DNA of 64,000 nt from Dipteris shenzhenensis (Eukaryota; Polypodiophyta; Polypodiopsida; Gleicheniales): assembly GCA_047967505.1 (NCBI GenBank), contig CM106538.1. One strand, written 5' to 3'. The number at the start of each line of letters is the position of its first letter. Position 1 is the first letter of the stretch. The translations under genes were made by a program, and so were the position numbers. Under the pieces are notes generated by a model. The model had not been told where the DNA came from and searched no databases. It saw nothing but the letters and a program-made list of their open reading frames with translations. Shown here in pieces: positions 46,601 through 56,944 of this stretch.

Positions 46601-49600
46601 ATCGGATGGGGGATCCACTTTGCACGCAAGTCTATTTCAACTATGTTGAGGTGTGTGCAAAGTATTGTCACCATTGGATATGGTTTGCATGGTCGATCAC
46701 GCATTATACACTATCTTTTCCCGAGTGATATGCACATCCGCAAAAAAACATGCCCTTAGGTGTGTTATCTGACCATGTACTTATCCGATGGGTGTGCCTC
46801 TTTGAGAACATTCCGATAGCACCTAGGTTGAGGCGTACGAAAAGTGTTGTGCCCATCGGATATCCTTTGCATGATCAATCGAGCATTAAATACTATTTTT
46901 GCTCTAGTGTCATGCACATCCTTAAAAAAATGCACTACTAGGTATGTTATCCGATCAAGCACTTATGGGATGGGAGTGCCACTTTGCATGTAAGTCAATT
47001 CCACCTAGTTGAAGATGTGTGAAAAGTATTGTGCCCATCGGATATGCTTTGCATTGTCGATCAAGCATAAAACAAGGTTTTTGCCTTAGTGCCATGCACA
47101 ACCATGAAAAAACACGGTCCTAGGTGTGTTAATCAAACAAGTACTTATCGGATGGGGGCTCCACTTCGCATGCAAGTCCGTTTGAACTACGTTGAGGTGC
47201 TCGCAAAGTATTGTCACCATCGGATATGATTTGCATGGTCGATCATGCATTATACACCGTTTTTTCCCTAGTGGTATGCACATCCACAAAAAAACATGCC
47301 CTTAGGTGTGTTATCTGACCAAGTACTTATCGGATGGGTGTGCATCTTTGAGAAAATTTCAATACCGCCTATGTTGCGATGTAGGAAAATTATTGTTCCC
47401 ATCAGATATCCTTTGCATGGTCGATCGAGCATTAAATACTATTTTTGCTCTAGTGTCATGCACATCCGTAAAAAAACACGCTGCTAGGTATGTCAATCGA
47501 TCAAGCACTTATGGGATGGTTGTGCCACTTTGCATGTAAGTCAATTCCACCTAGTTGAAGGTGTGTGCAAAGTATTGTGCCCATCAGATATGCTTTGCAT
47601 TGTCGATCAAGCATAAAACACTGTTTTTGCCTTAGTGTCATGCACAACCATGAAAAAACACGGTTCTAAGTGTGTTAATCAAACAAGTACTTATCGGATG
47701 GGGGATCCAGTTTGCACACAAGTCCGTTTCAACTAGGTTGAGATGCATGCAAAGTAATTTCACCATCGAATATGCTCTGCATGGTCGATTATGCATTATA
47801 CAAAGTTTTTCCCGTAGTGATATGCACATCCGCAAAAAAACACGCCCTTAGGTATGTTATCTGACCAAGTACTTATCGGATGGGTGTGCCTCTTTGAGAA
47901 CATTTCAATACCACCTAGGTTAAGGTTTAGGAAAATTATTATGCCCATCGGATATGCTTTGCATGGTGTATCGAGCATTAAATACCATTTTTACCTTAGT
48001 GTCATGCACATCCGTAAAAAAAACACGCTGCTAGGTGTGTTATCCGATCAAGTACTTAAGCGATGGGAATGCCACTTTGCATGTAAGTCAATTCCACCTA
48101 GTTGAAGGTGTGTGCAAAGTATTGTGCCCATCGGATATGCTTTTCATTGTCGATCAAGCAGAAAACACCGTTTTTGCCTTAGTGTCATGCACAACCATAT
48201 AAAAACACGGCCGTAGGTGTGTTATTCAAACAAGTACTTATTGGATGGGGGCTCCACTTTGCACACAAGTCCATTTCAACTATGTTGAGGTGCATGCAAA
48301 GTATTGTCACCATCGGATATGCTTTGCATGGTCGATCACGCATTATACACCGTTTTTCCCTAGTGATATGCACATCTGCAAAAAAACACGCCCTTAGGTG
48401 TGTTATCTGAGCAAGTACTTATCGGATGGGTGTGCCTCTTTGAGAACATTTCAATAACACCTAGGTTGCGGTGTAGGAAAAGTATTGTGCCCATCGGATA
48501 TCCTTTGCATGGTCGATCGAGCATTAAATACTATTTTTGCTCTAGTGTCATGCACATCCGTAAAAAAACACGCTGCTAGGTATATTATCTGATCAAGCAT
48601 CTGATCAAGCACTTATGGGATGGGCGTGCCACTTTGCATGTAATTCAATTCCACCTAGTTGAAGGTTTGTGCAAAGTATTGTGCCCATCGGATATGCTTT
48701 GCATTGTTGATCAAGCATAAAACACCGTTTTTGCCTTAGTGTCAAGCACATTTGTAAAAAAACACGGTCCTATGTGTGGTATCGGATCAAGTACTTATCT
48801 AACCGACAAGCCACTTTTCATGCAACTCAATAACACCTAGGTTGAGGTGGGTGCAAAGTATTGTGCCCATCGGATGTACTTTGCATGATATATCACGTAT
48901 TAAACTCTGTTTGTGCCTCAATGTCATGCACAACCATAAAAAAACACGCTTTTAGGTGTGTTATCCGACCAACTGCTTATCAGATGGGTGTACCACTTTG
49001 CATGCAATGCAATATCACAATTGTTGAGACTCATGCAAAGTATTGTGCCCATCAGATATGCTTTGCATTGTCGAACAAGCATTAAACACTATTTTGGCCT
49101 TAGTGTCATGCACAACCATCAAAAAACAAGGTCCTAGATGTGTTATTCGACTAAGTACTTACGGGATGGGCACGCCACTTTGCATGTAAGTCAATAATAC
49201 CTAGGTTGAGATGTGTGCAAAGTATTGTGATGATCGCATATGCGTTGCATTGTCGATTAAGCATAAATCAACGTTTTTGCCTTAGTGTCATGGACAACAA
49301 CCAATAAAAAATATGGTCCTAGGTGTGATATTCTAAAAAGTGCTTGTCACATTGGGGAGCCACTTTGCAAGAAAGTAATTTTAACTAGGTTGATGTGCGT
49401 GCACAGTATTGTGTCTATCGGTTATGCTTTGCATGGGGGATCACACATTATACACCATTTTTCCCCTAGTGTTATGCACATCCATCAAAGAACACGCTCT
49501 TAATAGGTATATTATCATACCAAGTACTTATTGAATGGGCGTTCCACTTTGCATGGAATACCATACCACTGCTTTTGAGGCACATGCAAAGTATTGTGCC

Positions 49601-49972
49601 CATCGGATATGCTTTACATGGTAGATTGAGTATTAAATACCATTTTTGGCCTTGGTGTCATGTACAACCGTCAAAAAACACGATCGTAGGTGTATTTTTC
49701 AAACAAGTACTTATCAGATGGGGATGCCACTTTGCACACAAGTCAATACTACCTAGGTTGAGGAATGTGCAAAGTCTTGTGTCCATTGGATATGCTTTGC
49801 ATAGTCGATCGCACATTATACACCATTTTGTTCCTAGTGTTATGCACAATCATCATAAAATACATTTGGAGGTGTGTTATCCGAACAAGTACTTATGGGA
49901 TGGGTGCACCACTTTGTATGCAAGTCAATACGACCTAGGTTGAGGCGTGTACAAAGTTTTGTGCCCATCGGA
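43653..49972. repeat. 182-bp satellite array with trimeric higher-order repeat
   Basis: About 35 head-to-tail monomers, each 182 bp (a few 181-186). The marker TCATGCACA(T/A)CC occurs at regular positions, e.g. 44160, 44342, 44524, 44706, 44888, 45070. Common core: GTGCAAAGTATTGTGCCCAT, CGGATATGCTTTGCAT. Three monomer types (A, ending ..GCTGCTAGG; B, ..CACGGTCCTAGG; C, ..CACGCCCTTAGG) alternate A-B-C nine times as a 546-bp unit. From about 48743 to 49972 the last six or seven monomers are more diverged and lose the A-B-C order, as expected at an array edge. Monomer B at 43863 has a ~67-bp deletion; small insertions sit near 46340 (20 bp) and 48597 (12 bp). Centromeric or heterochromatic satellite is likely from length and structure; not proven. 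Confidence 0.95.
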
Positions 49973-50214
49973 GAAATGTAGATGCGATAATATTAGAAAA
50001 TTCTCGGTATGTGTATATGTATCTGTGTGTGGCAAACAATTTTGATACAACAAAGTAAACACCTAGTGCACAAATTATGCACTTCAGACCTTGAGTAAAT
50101 AAGCTTGTTGATGAGGATAAATACGCCCTTGAATAAAAGCACAGTTGTTGTATGACCACAATAGGATCGCTTTGACACCTGTGATCTTGCCCACATGTAA
50201 GTTTCCAAATAGTA

Positions 50215-50760
50215 TAAAAAATCATATAATAATATATTAATAGTTTGCAAATGTGTATAGCAAGTGAGTAATGGGAAGTGGAAGTGGGAGTGAGGAGGGA
50301 GGAGTGGAATGGGAGAGGGAAGTAATAAAGGTGTATGATAATAAGTATAAAAATAGTATAATAATATATTAATAGTTTTCAAATGGCAAGTGAGTAATGG
50401 GAAGTGGAAGTGAGAGGGGGGAGGGAAGAATGGAATGGGAGAGGGGAAGGTAATAGGGGAGTAGGATAATAAGGGAGTGAAATGAGTGAGGGGAGTTAAT
50501 AGGGGATGAAAAAGAGGAGGGGGAAATATGGAATTTTGGGAAATGGGAGGAGTATGGGACGTGGTGGAAATGTGGGATGGGAGTGGTGGCAATGGGGGAG
50601 GAAGAAGAAATGGATGGGGGGAGGGCTAATGGAAGATTGGGATGAGGGATGGGGGTCCAATGGGAGAGGGGGAGTAATGGGAGCCAATGGGAGAGGGGAT
50701 AAATGAAAAGCCAATAGGAGAGAGGGGAGGAATGGAAAGCCAATAGGAGAGGAGGAGGAA
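50215..50760. repeat. G-rich repeats with a ~125-bp tandem duplication
   Basis: The block AGTATAAAAA ... TATATTAATAGTTTGCAAAT, followed by GTGAGTAATGGGAAGTGGAAG, occurs at about 50211-50330 and again at 50345-50470. The rest is AATGGGAGAGGGG-type sequence. No genes. Confidence 0.8.
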
Positions 50761-50761
50761 A

Positions 50762-50935
50762 ACCTAATTTTTCTTATATATAGTCTTCCTTCTTCATTCA
50801 TTCTCCCCTCATTTCATTCATTGAAGCAAGAAAGCGAGGATGATCAAGAAACCAAGGAAGAGCAAGAAAGAGCAAACTTACAAACTTTTTCCAAGTACTT
50901 GCAAATTTTTTTGATTAATTCTTTATCTAGATTTT
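50762..50935 (+). promoter_or_regulatory. TATA-like leader block, copy 1
   Basis: TTTTTCTTATATATAGTC, then TTCATTCATTCTCCCCTCAT and a CAAGAAAG-rich segment. A similar order of elements recurs at 53392-53600 (TTTTTCTTATCTATACTC, TTCATTCTC, TCATTTCATTGAAGCAA, TTTTTCCAGGTACTTGCA). It looks like a duplicated transcription-start region of an unknown repeat unit that includes the purine tract. Confidence 0.4.
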
Positions 50936-50939
50936 TTTT

Positions 50940-52361
50940 TTAAAATTTGAAGAGAGAGGAACTAGAGAGAGAGAGGTTCCTGGCGGCCCCTAGGAGGGGA
51001 GGAGAAGGAGAGGATGGAGGGGGGGAGGGGAGGGAGGGAGAGGGGAGGGAGAGGCGGGGGCGGGGTCGAGGGGGGGAGGGGGGGGAGGGGAGCCGGGGAG
51101 GGAGGGGGGGAGGGAGGGGCAGGGGCGAGGGCAGGAGAGGGAGGGAGGGAGCGGGGGGGTTCTAGCAGGGTCGAGGGAGGTAGGAAGGAGGGGGGGAGGG
51201 AAGGGCGGGGGCAGGGGGGGAGGGAGGGGGGAAGGGGGGAAGGGAGGGAGGGGGTGGAGCCGGGTGGGGGAGGGAGGGGGGGCTTTGGCGGCCGCGGCCG
51301 CCAGAACCCCTTGAAGGGGGGAGGGGAGGGAGGGGGGGTCTGGCGACTGCGGCCGCCACGACCCCGGGGGGGGGAGGGGAGGGAGGGGAGGGGGGAGGGG
51401 TCGAGGGAGGGAAGGGGGGGGGTCTGGCGGCCGCGGCCACCAGGACCCCCTGGAGGGGGGGAAGGGGGGCGGAAGGGGGGGTCTTGCGGCCGCGGTCGCT
51501 AGAACCCCTTGGAGGGGGGGAGGGGAGCCGGGTGTGGGGGTTAAAGGTCACTGTGTGGGAGCCAGGGTTGAGAGGAGGGGGGCGAGGTTGAGAGGGGGGC
51601 GACGGGGTCAAGAGGGGGGGCGGCCACCAGGACGGGGGGGAGGGGGGGTCCTGGCAGCCGCAACCACCAAGACTGGAGGGAGGGGGGAGGGAGCGAGGGA
51701 AGTGGGGTCGAGAGGAGGGGGGGTGGGGTCAAGAGGAGGGAGGGCGGCATCAAGAGGAGGGGGCGGGGTCGAGAGGGGGGGCAGCGGGGTCGAGAGGAGG
51801 GGGTGGGGTCAAGAGGGGGGGCGGCAGGGTTAAGAGGCGGGGGCGGCGGGGTTGAGAGAGAGAGGAGGGAGGGGAGGAACGGGAGGGAGGGAGAGGGGGG
51901 GCCTGGCGGCCGCGGCCACCAGGACAGGAGGGAGGGGGGTCCTGGTAGCCACAGCTGCCTGGACTGGAGGGAGGGGGGTCCAGGTGGTTGCGACTGCCAG
52001 GACAGGAGGGAGGGGAGGGAGGTAGGAGGGAGGGAGAGAGAGAGGAGGGAGGGGAGGGAGGGGAGGGAGGAGGGAGGGGAGGCAGGGGGTCTTGGCGACC
52101 GCAGCCGCTAGGGTGAGAGGGAGGGGAGGAGGGAGGGGAGGGAGAGAGAGGGGAGAGGAGGGAGGGGAGGGAGAGAGAGAGAGAGGGGGGGTTCCTGGTG
52201 GCCGCAGCCATTGGGTGAGAGGGAGGGGAGGTGAGAGGGAGGGGAGGGAGAGTGAAAGCGAGAGAGAGAGTGAGGGGGGGGGTCCTGGTGGCCGCGGCCG
52301 CTAGGGTGAGAGGGAGGGGAGAGGAGGGAGGGGAGGGAGAGAGAGGGGAGAGAAGGGAGGG

Positions 52362-52396
<35 letters not shown>

Positions 52397-53050
52397 TCCT
52401 GGCAGCCATGGCCATCGGGTGAGAGGGAGGGGAGGGAGAGAGAGAGAGAGAGGGGGGGTCCTGGTGGCCATGGATGCCAGGGTGAGAGGGAGGGGAGGGA
52501 GAGAGAGAGAGAGAGGGGGGGTGAGAGGAGTGAGGAGAGGGAGGAGAGGGAGAGAGAGAGAGAGGGGGGTCCTGGCGGCTGCGGCCCCAGGGTGACAGGA
52601 GTGAGGAAAAGGGAGGGGATAGAGAGAGAGGAGTGAGGAGAGGGAGGGGAGGGAGAGAGAGAGAGAGAGAGAGGGGAGGGGAGGAGAGAGAGAGAAGGAA
52701 GAGAGAGAGAGAGAGGACTCCTGGGGGCCGTGGTCCCCAGGGATGAGAGGAGAGTTAGAGGAGTAATGGAGGGAGAGGAGTGAGGGAGGGAGAGGGGTGA
52801 GAAGACGTGATGGAGAGGGAAACACTAGGAGAGAGAGAAGAGAGATGAGAAGACTTTAGGGAGAGGGGAAGGTAAGTGACTAGAGAGAGGAGAGATGAGA
52901 AGACTTGAGGGAGAGAGGAAGGTTGGGAAGGTATGGGACTAGAGAGAGAGAGAGATATGCGACTAGAGAGGGAGCTCCATCGCATAGAGAGGGAGCTCCA
53001 TTAGAGAGAGAGAGAGAGCCCACTACATAGAGAAGAGGAGAGGAGTAGAG
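50940..53050. repeat. polypurine tract with GC-rich palindromes (first block)
   Basis: About 2.1 kb of GGGA, GAGG and (GA)n on the plus strand, interrupted by at least sixteen copies of a GC-rich, near-palindromic motif related to TCCTGGCGGCCGCGGCC. Examples are near 51290, 51342, 51422, 51482, 51652, 51900, 51940, 52090, 52282, 52396, 52458, 52569 and 52720. Long Gly/Arg ORFs (plus) and Ser/Pro/Leu ORFs (minus) are read through the repeat and not supported as genes. Confidence 0.9.
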
Positions 53051-53052
53051 AG

Positions 53053-53350
53053 AGAGAGGTCGAATTCTTACAAGAGCAACAAATAAGATTTGACTTAGGA
53101 AAAGAATGAAAGGGACTTACGAGAAGAAAGTATCAAGAAGAATGTTGAACACAAATTTGAATTCTTACAACTAAGAGTAGAACTATCACGAGCAAGAGCG
53201 ACAAATAAGATTTGACTTATGAGAAGAATGAAAGGGACTTACGAGAAGAAAGTATCAAGAAGAATGTTGAACACAAATTTGAATTCAAAAGGAACGTACG
53301 AGAAGAAAGTATCAAGAAGAATGTTGAACACAAATTTGAATTCAAATTTC
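53053..53350. repeat. three-copy tandem repeat of ~60-120 bp
   Basis: The block AAAGGGACTTACGAGAAGAA, GTATCAAGAAGAATGTTGAA, CACAAATTTGAATTC occurs at about 53109, 53230 and 53290. The first two copies are preceded by AGATTTGACTTA(G/T)GA. The third copy lacks the upstream part. Confidence 0.88.
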
Positions 53351-53391
53351 CCTCTCTTTTTTAAAAATTCAAATTTATGCGTGGGAGGAGT

Positions 53392-53839
53392 GGGCTAGTT
53401 TTTCTTATCTATACTCTTCTTTCCATTCATTCATTCTCATTCTCTCCTCATTTCATTGAAGCAACCAAGAGCGGAAGAGAAAGGATAACCGGAGCCTTAC
53501 TTTTTTCACTTTTTCCAGGTACTTGCATTCTTTTTCATTCGTCTTGTAATTCTTTTTCTTTACTTACAATTCTTTTCAATTAGTTTCTTGTTAAAGTTTT
53601 TGAGTTTTATTTCTTAAAATTCATCTTGTAATTCTTTTTCTTTACTTACAATTCTTTTTCAATTAGTTTCTTGTTAAAGTTTTTGAGCTCTATTTCAATT
53701 AATTTTTTATTGAAATTTGTGGAGAATTTGTGTTCTAAATTTGAAAAGAGAGATAGAGAGAAAGAGAGAGCTAGAGAGAGAGAGTGTGAGAGAGATAGCA
53801 CAAGATTAAGAGAGAAAAGAAAGGAGGGAGAGAAAGTAG

Positions 53840-53923
<84 letters not shown>

Positions 53924-54130
53924 GACAGAAAGAGAGTGAGAGATTAAGAGAGAGAAGAGGGGCGGAGGGAGAGAAAGAAAACTCTTGGTGGCCGTGGCAG
54001 CTAGAGGAGGGGGGTTTTTTAGAAGGCATTACAATTCTTTTTAAATTAGTTTCTTATTTGAGTTTTTGAGTTCTATTTTAATGAGTTTCTTATTTATATT
54101 TGAGTTTGTAAATTTGAGAAATGAAAGAGA
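53392..54130. repeat. second leader block and GA tract
   Basis: Copy 2 of the TATA-like leader (53392-53600). A T-rich block (CAATTAGTTTCTTGTTAAAGT) repeats at 53575 and 53658 and in changed form at 54040. Then comes a (GA)n tract at 53745-53980 and a palindrome copy at 53985-54008. Confidence 0.7.
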
Positions 54131-54295
54131 ATAGGGAGGGAGAGAAAGAGAGAGGAGAGAGGAAAAGAGAGAAATTAAGAGATCGAAGAGGGGCTCTTGG
54201 TGGCCGTGGCCGCCAAAGGGAGAGAGAGAATGAGAAATGAGAGAGGAGCTACTGAGCTTCAAAGCATTCACGCACGCTCAGCTAGATCACCCGGG

Positions 54296-54480
54296 CTCTA
54301 ATACCAGTTGAGAGTGCTCTCAACGGAAGCAAGAACGAAAGAAGGAGAGAGAGAGAGATAGAGAGCCACACAAGTTTGGTGGGTGCAGAACCACCCTAAT
54401 CTTCTTTTTCATTCATTTATATATGTGTTTGAGTATTGTACATAACCGGGGTTAAGGCACAGTGACCTTTAACCCCCACA
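54296..54480 (-). repeat. short LTR-like segment with tRNA-Met-type primer site
   Basis: On the minus strand 54480-54309 starts TGTGGGGGTTAAAGG and ends ACTCTCA. Two bases later comes TGGTATTAGAGC (54307-54296), the same primer-site variant as in the LARD-like element. No coding region follows on the minus strand, only GA-rich DNA. The LTR start sequence recurs in the opposite orientation at 51533. Confidence 0.5.
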
Positions 54481-54927
54481 TAGGGAGGGAAAGAAAGAGA
54501 GAGCTGAGAGAGGGAGAGAGTCTCCTGGCGGTAATGAGAGAGAAGAGTAGGGAGGGAAAGAAAGAGAGAGCTGAGAGAGGGAGAGAGAGATTAAGAGAGA
54601 GAAGAGAGTCTCCTGGCAGCCGTGGCTGCTAGAGGGAGGGAGAGAGTAGGGAGGGAGAGGGAGAGAGAGAAAGAGAAGAGAGGAGGGAGACTTAGGGAGA
54701 GAGAAAGAGAGAGAGGGAGAGAGAGGGAATGAAACTTCTGTGCTAGAGGGAGGGAGAGAGTAGGGAGGGAGAGGGAGAGAGAGAGAGAGAAGAGAGGAGG
54801 GAGACTTAGGGAGAGAGAAAGAGAGAGAGGTAGAGAGAGGAGGAGAGAGAGAAAGAGAGAGAGGGAGAGAGAGGGAATGAAACTTCTGGCAGCCGTGGCC
54901 GCCAGAGGGAGGGAGAGAGTAGGGAGG

Positions 54928-54988
<61 letters not shown>

Positions 54989-55014
54989 GAGAGAAGAGAG
55001 GAGGGAGACTTAGG

Positions 55015-55057
<43 letters not shown>

Positions 55058-55401
55058 GGAGAGAGAATGAAACTTCTAGCGGCCGTGGCCACCAAGAGAG
55101 GGAGGTAGAGAGAGAGAGAGAGAGAATGAGACTTCTCACGGCCGTGGCCGCCAAGGGAGGGAGGGAGGGAGGGAGAGAGAGAGAGAGAGAATGAGAAATG
55201 AGAGAGAAGAGGGGAGGGAGAGAAAGAGAGATTAAGAGTGAGAAGAGGGACAGAGGAGAGAGAGAAAGGGAGAGAGGGAGGGAGGGAGGGAGGGAGGCTG
55301 GGAGAGATTAAGAGAGAGAATTCAGAGAGAGAGAGACATAGAGAGAGAAAGAATGACAAATCGTAGTGGCCAAGAGGATAGAGGTAGGGAGGTAGAGAGG
55401 C

Positions 55402-55454
<53 letters not shown>

Positions 55455-55654
55455 GAGAAGAGGAGAGAGAGAGAGGAGAGAGGTGGAGAGAGAGAGAGAG
55501 AGAAATAATTACAAATCCTAGGGAGAGAGAGAGAGGTGAAGAGAGAGAATGATAAATCGTAGCCGCCATGGGAGGGAGAGAAAGAGAGACTTGAGATAAA
55601 CTAAGAGAGAGAATGAGTGGGATGAGGATAGAGAGGAAAACACATAAGAGTTGT

Positions 55655-55693
<39 letters not shown>

Positions 55694-55770
55694 AGAGAGA
55701 GAATGAGGTGTCTTGACTATGGCTATAGAGAGAATTAGGAGTCGAGAGAGAGAAAGTTCAAAGGAAAGAG
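54481..55770. repeat. polypurine tract with palindromes (second block)
   Basis: About 1.3 kb of GGGAGAGAGAG sequence. Duplicated ~150-bp blocks contain AAACTTCTG plus a GC-rich palindrome (GGCAGCCGTGGCCGCC and variants at about 54609, 54886, 55076, 55134 and 55560). The 366-codon Ser/Leu/Pro ORF on the minus strand is a repeat artefact. Confidence 0.88.
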
Positions 55771-56944
55771 AGAGTTTTATATATTTACATGTTTTATATT
55801 ATACTTTTAAAAAATTATAAAAGAGTGAATTTATGGTTTGTTTTGAAGGTGAGATAATATTTTTATATATATTCATCTTTTAAATTGAAAAATGTTAACT
55901 TTTCTTTAGATACTTGTCCTTTATTTCTCTCACATGCAGGTTTAGCCTCTACATCAAAACCCCTTCTTTTGCATATTTAAGCCTCTTAAACCCCAGCACA
56001 TTAAAATGAACACAGAAAAAGAAATTATTTATTGCTTTTCTTCGCTTTGACGGTTGGTTTAGCATAGATTATATTGCCTTAGAGGAGAGACAATTGTCCA
56101 AGTTGCCAATCGAAGCCATGCTTAAATTTTTCTAACTAGTTCCTAATCGTTGTCAGTTCCTTCGCTCACATGCGGTTTAACACTCATAACATGTTATTAA
56201 ATAATACCTTTTACCATTTACCAAGAAGTCTATCAGTGGGCAGATTGAGATAGCAGATATCAGTGGACAGATTACATATATCAGTGGACAGATTACATGT
56301 CATGGGACATATTGGAGCTTGATGATTATTGGTTATTTTTATTGCATTTGTATAAATATTTAAGCTCATTTATTGTCATAAAAAACCTTGTAAAGCCTTT
56401 TAGGCTATTTTTTACATTTATTGCCATATGAAGCACCTTGTAATAAACCCGACCATCCTGACCATTCACTATTTAACGAGTATTAGTGGGCTGCATAAGT
56501 GGATATCAGTGGAACAGTTTTTAGTGGGTAGATTGCGTTAGTTGGGTATCAGTGCGGAGATATCAATGGATGGACAGATTACATGTCATCACGAAGATTG
56601 AAGCTTTATCACTAGAGGGCAAGTCAATGGATGGACAGATTACATGTCTTCACGAAGATTGAAGCTTTATCACTAGAGGACATTTTATTTCATTGTAAAG
56701 CTTTATTGGCTAATTTTTTTAGATTTATACAAATATTTAAGCCTTGTAAAGCCTTTTAGGCTATTTCCCACATTTATTGCTATAAAATACTTTGTAAAGC
56801 CCTCTCCACTATTGGTCACATTTATTGCCATATGAAGCCTTGTAAAGCCTTTTGGGCTATTTCCCACATTTATTGTATCGAGCGTTGTATATTGTACTTT
56901 ACTTGTATGTATCTAAATTCTTCATTATCTTTTCTTGTAGGATT
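55771..56944. other. AT-rich region upstream of the 57-64 kb locus, with direct repeats
   Basis: Contains CAGTGG(A/G)CAGATT repeats (56233-56300), a ~62-bp tandem duplication (GGATGGACAGATTACATGTC ... ATCACTAGAGG) at 56571-56690, and GCCTTTTAGGCTATTT blocks (56396, 56750, 56838). TTTTCTTGTAG just before 56941 looks like a splice acceptor, so an upstream non-coding exon is possible. Confidence 0.55.

Noticed and set aside
44887-48410. Repeated ~60-codon ORFs on both strands in the satellite
   Set aside because: Each recurs because the satellite monomer repeats; no start, codon bias or motif supports translation.
43653-49972. CRISPR-like array
   Set aside because: Repeats are contiguous 182-bp monomers without unique spacers, in a plant-type context.
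54469-55569. 366-codon minus-strand ORF
   Set aside because: It is made of GA repeats read as Ser-Leu; parallel ORFs in other frames show it is an artefact.
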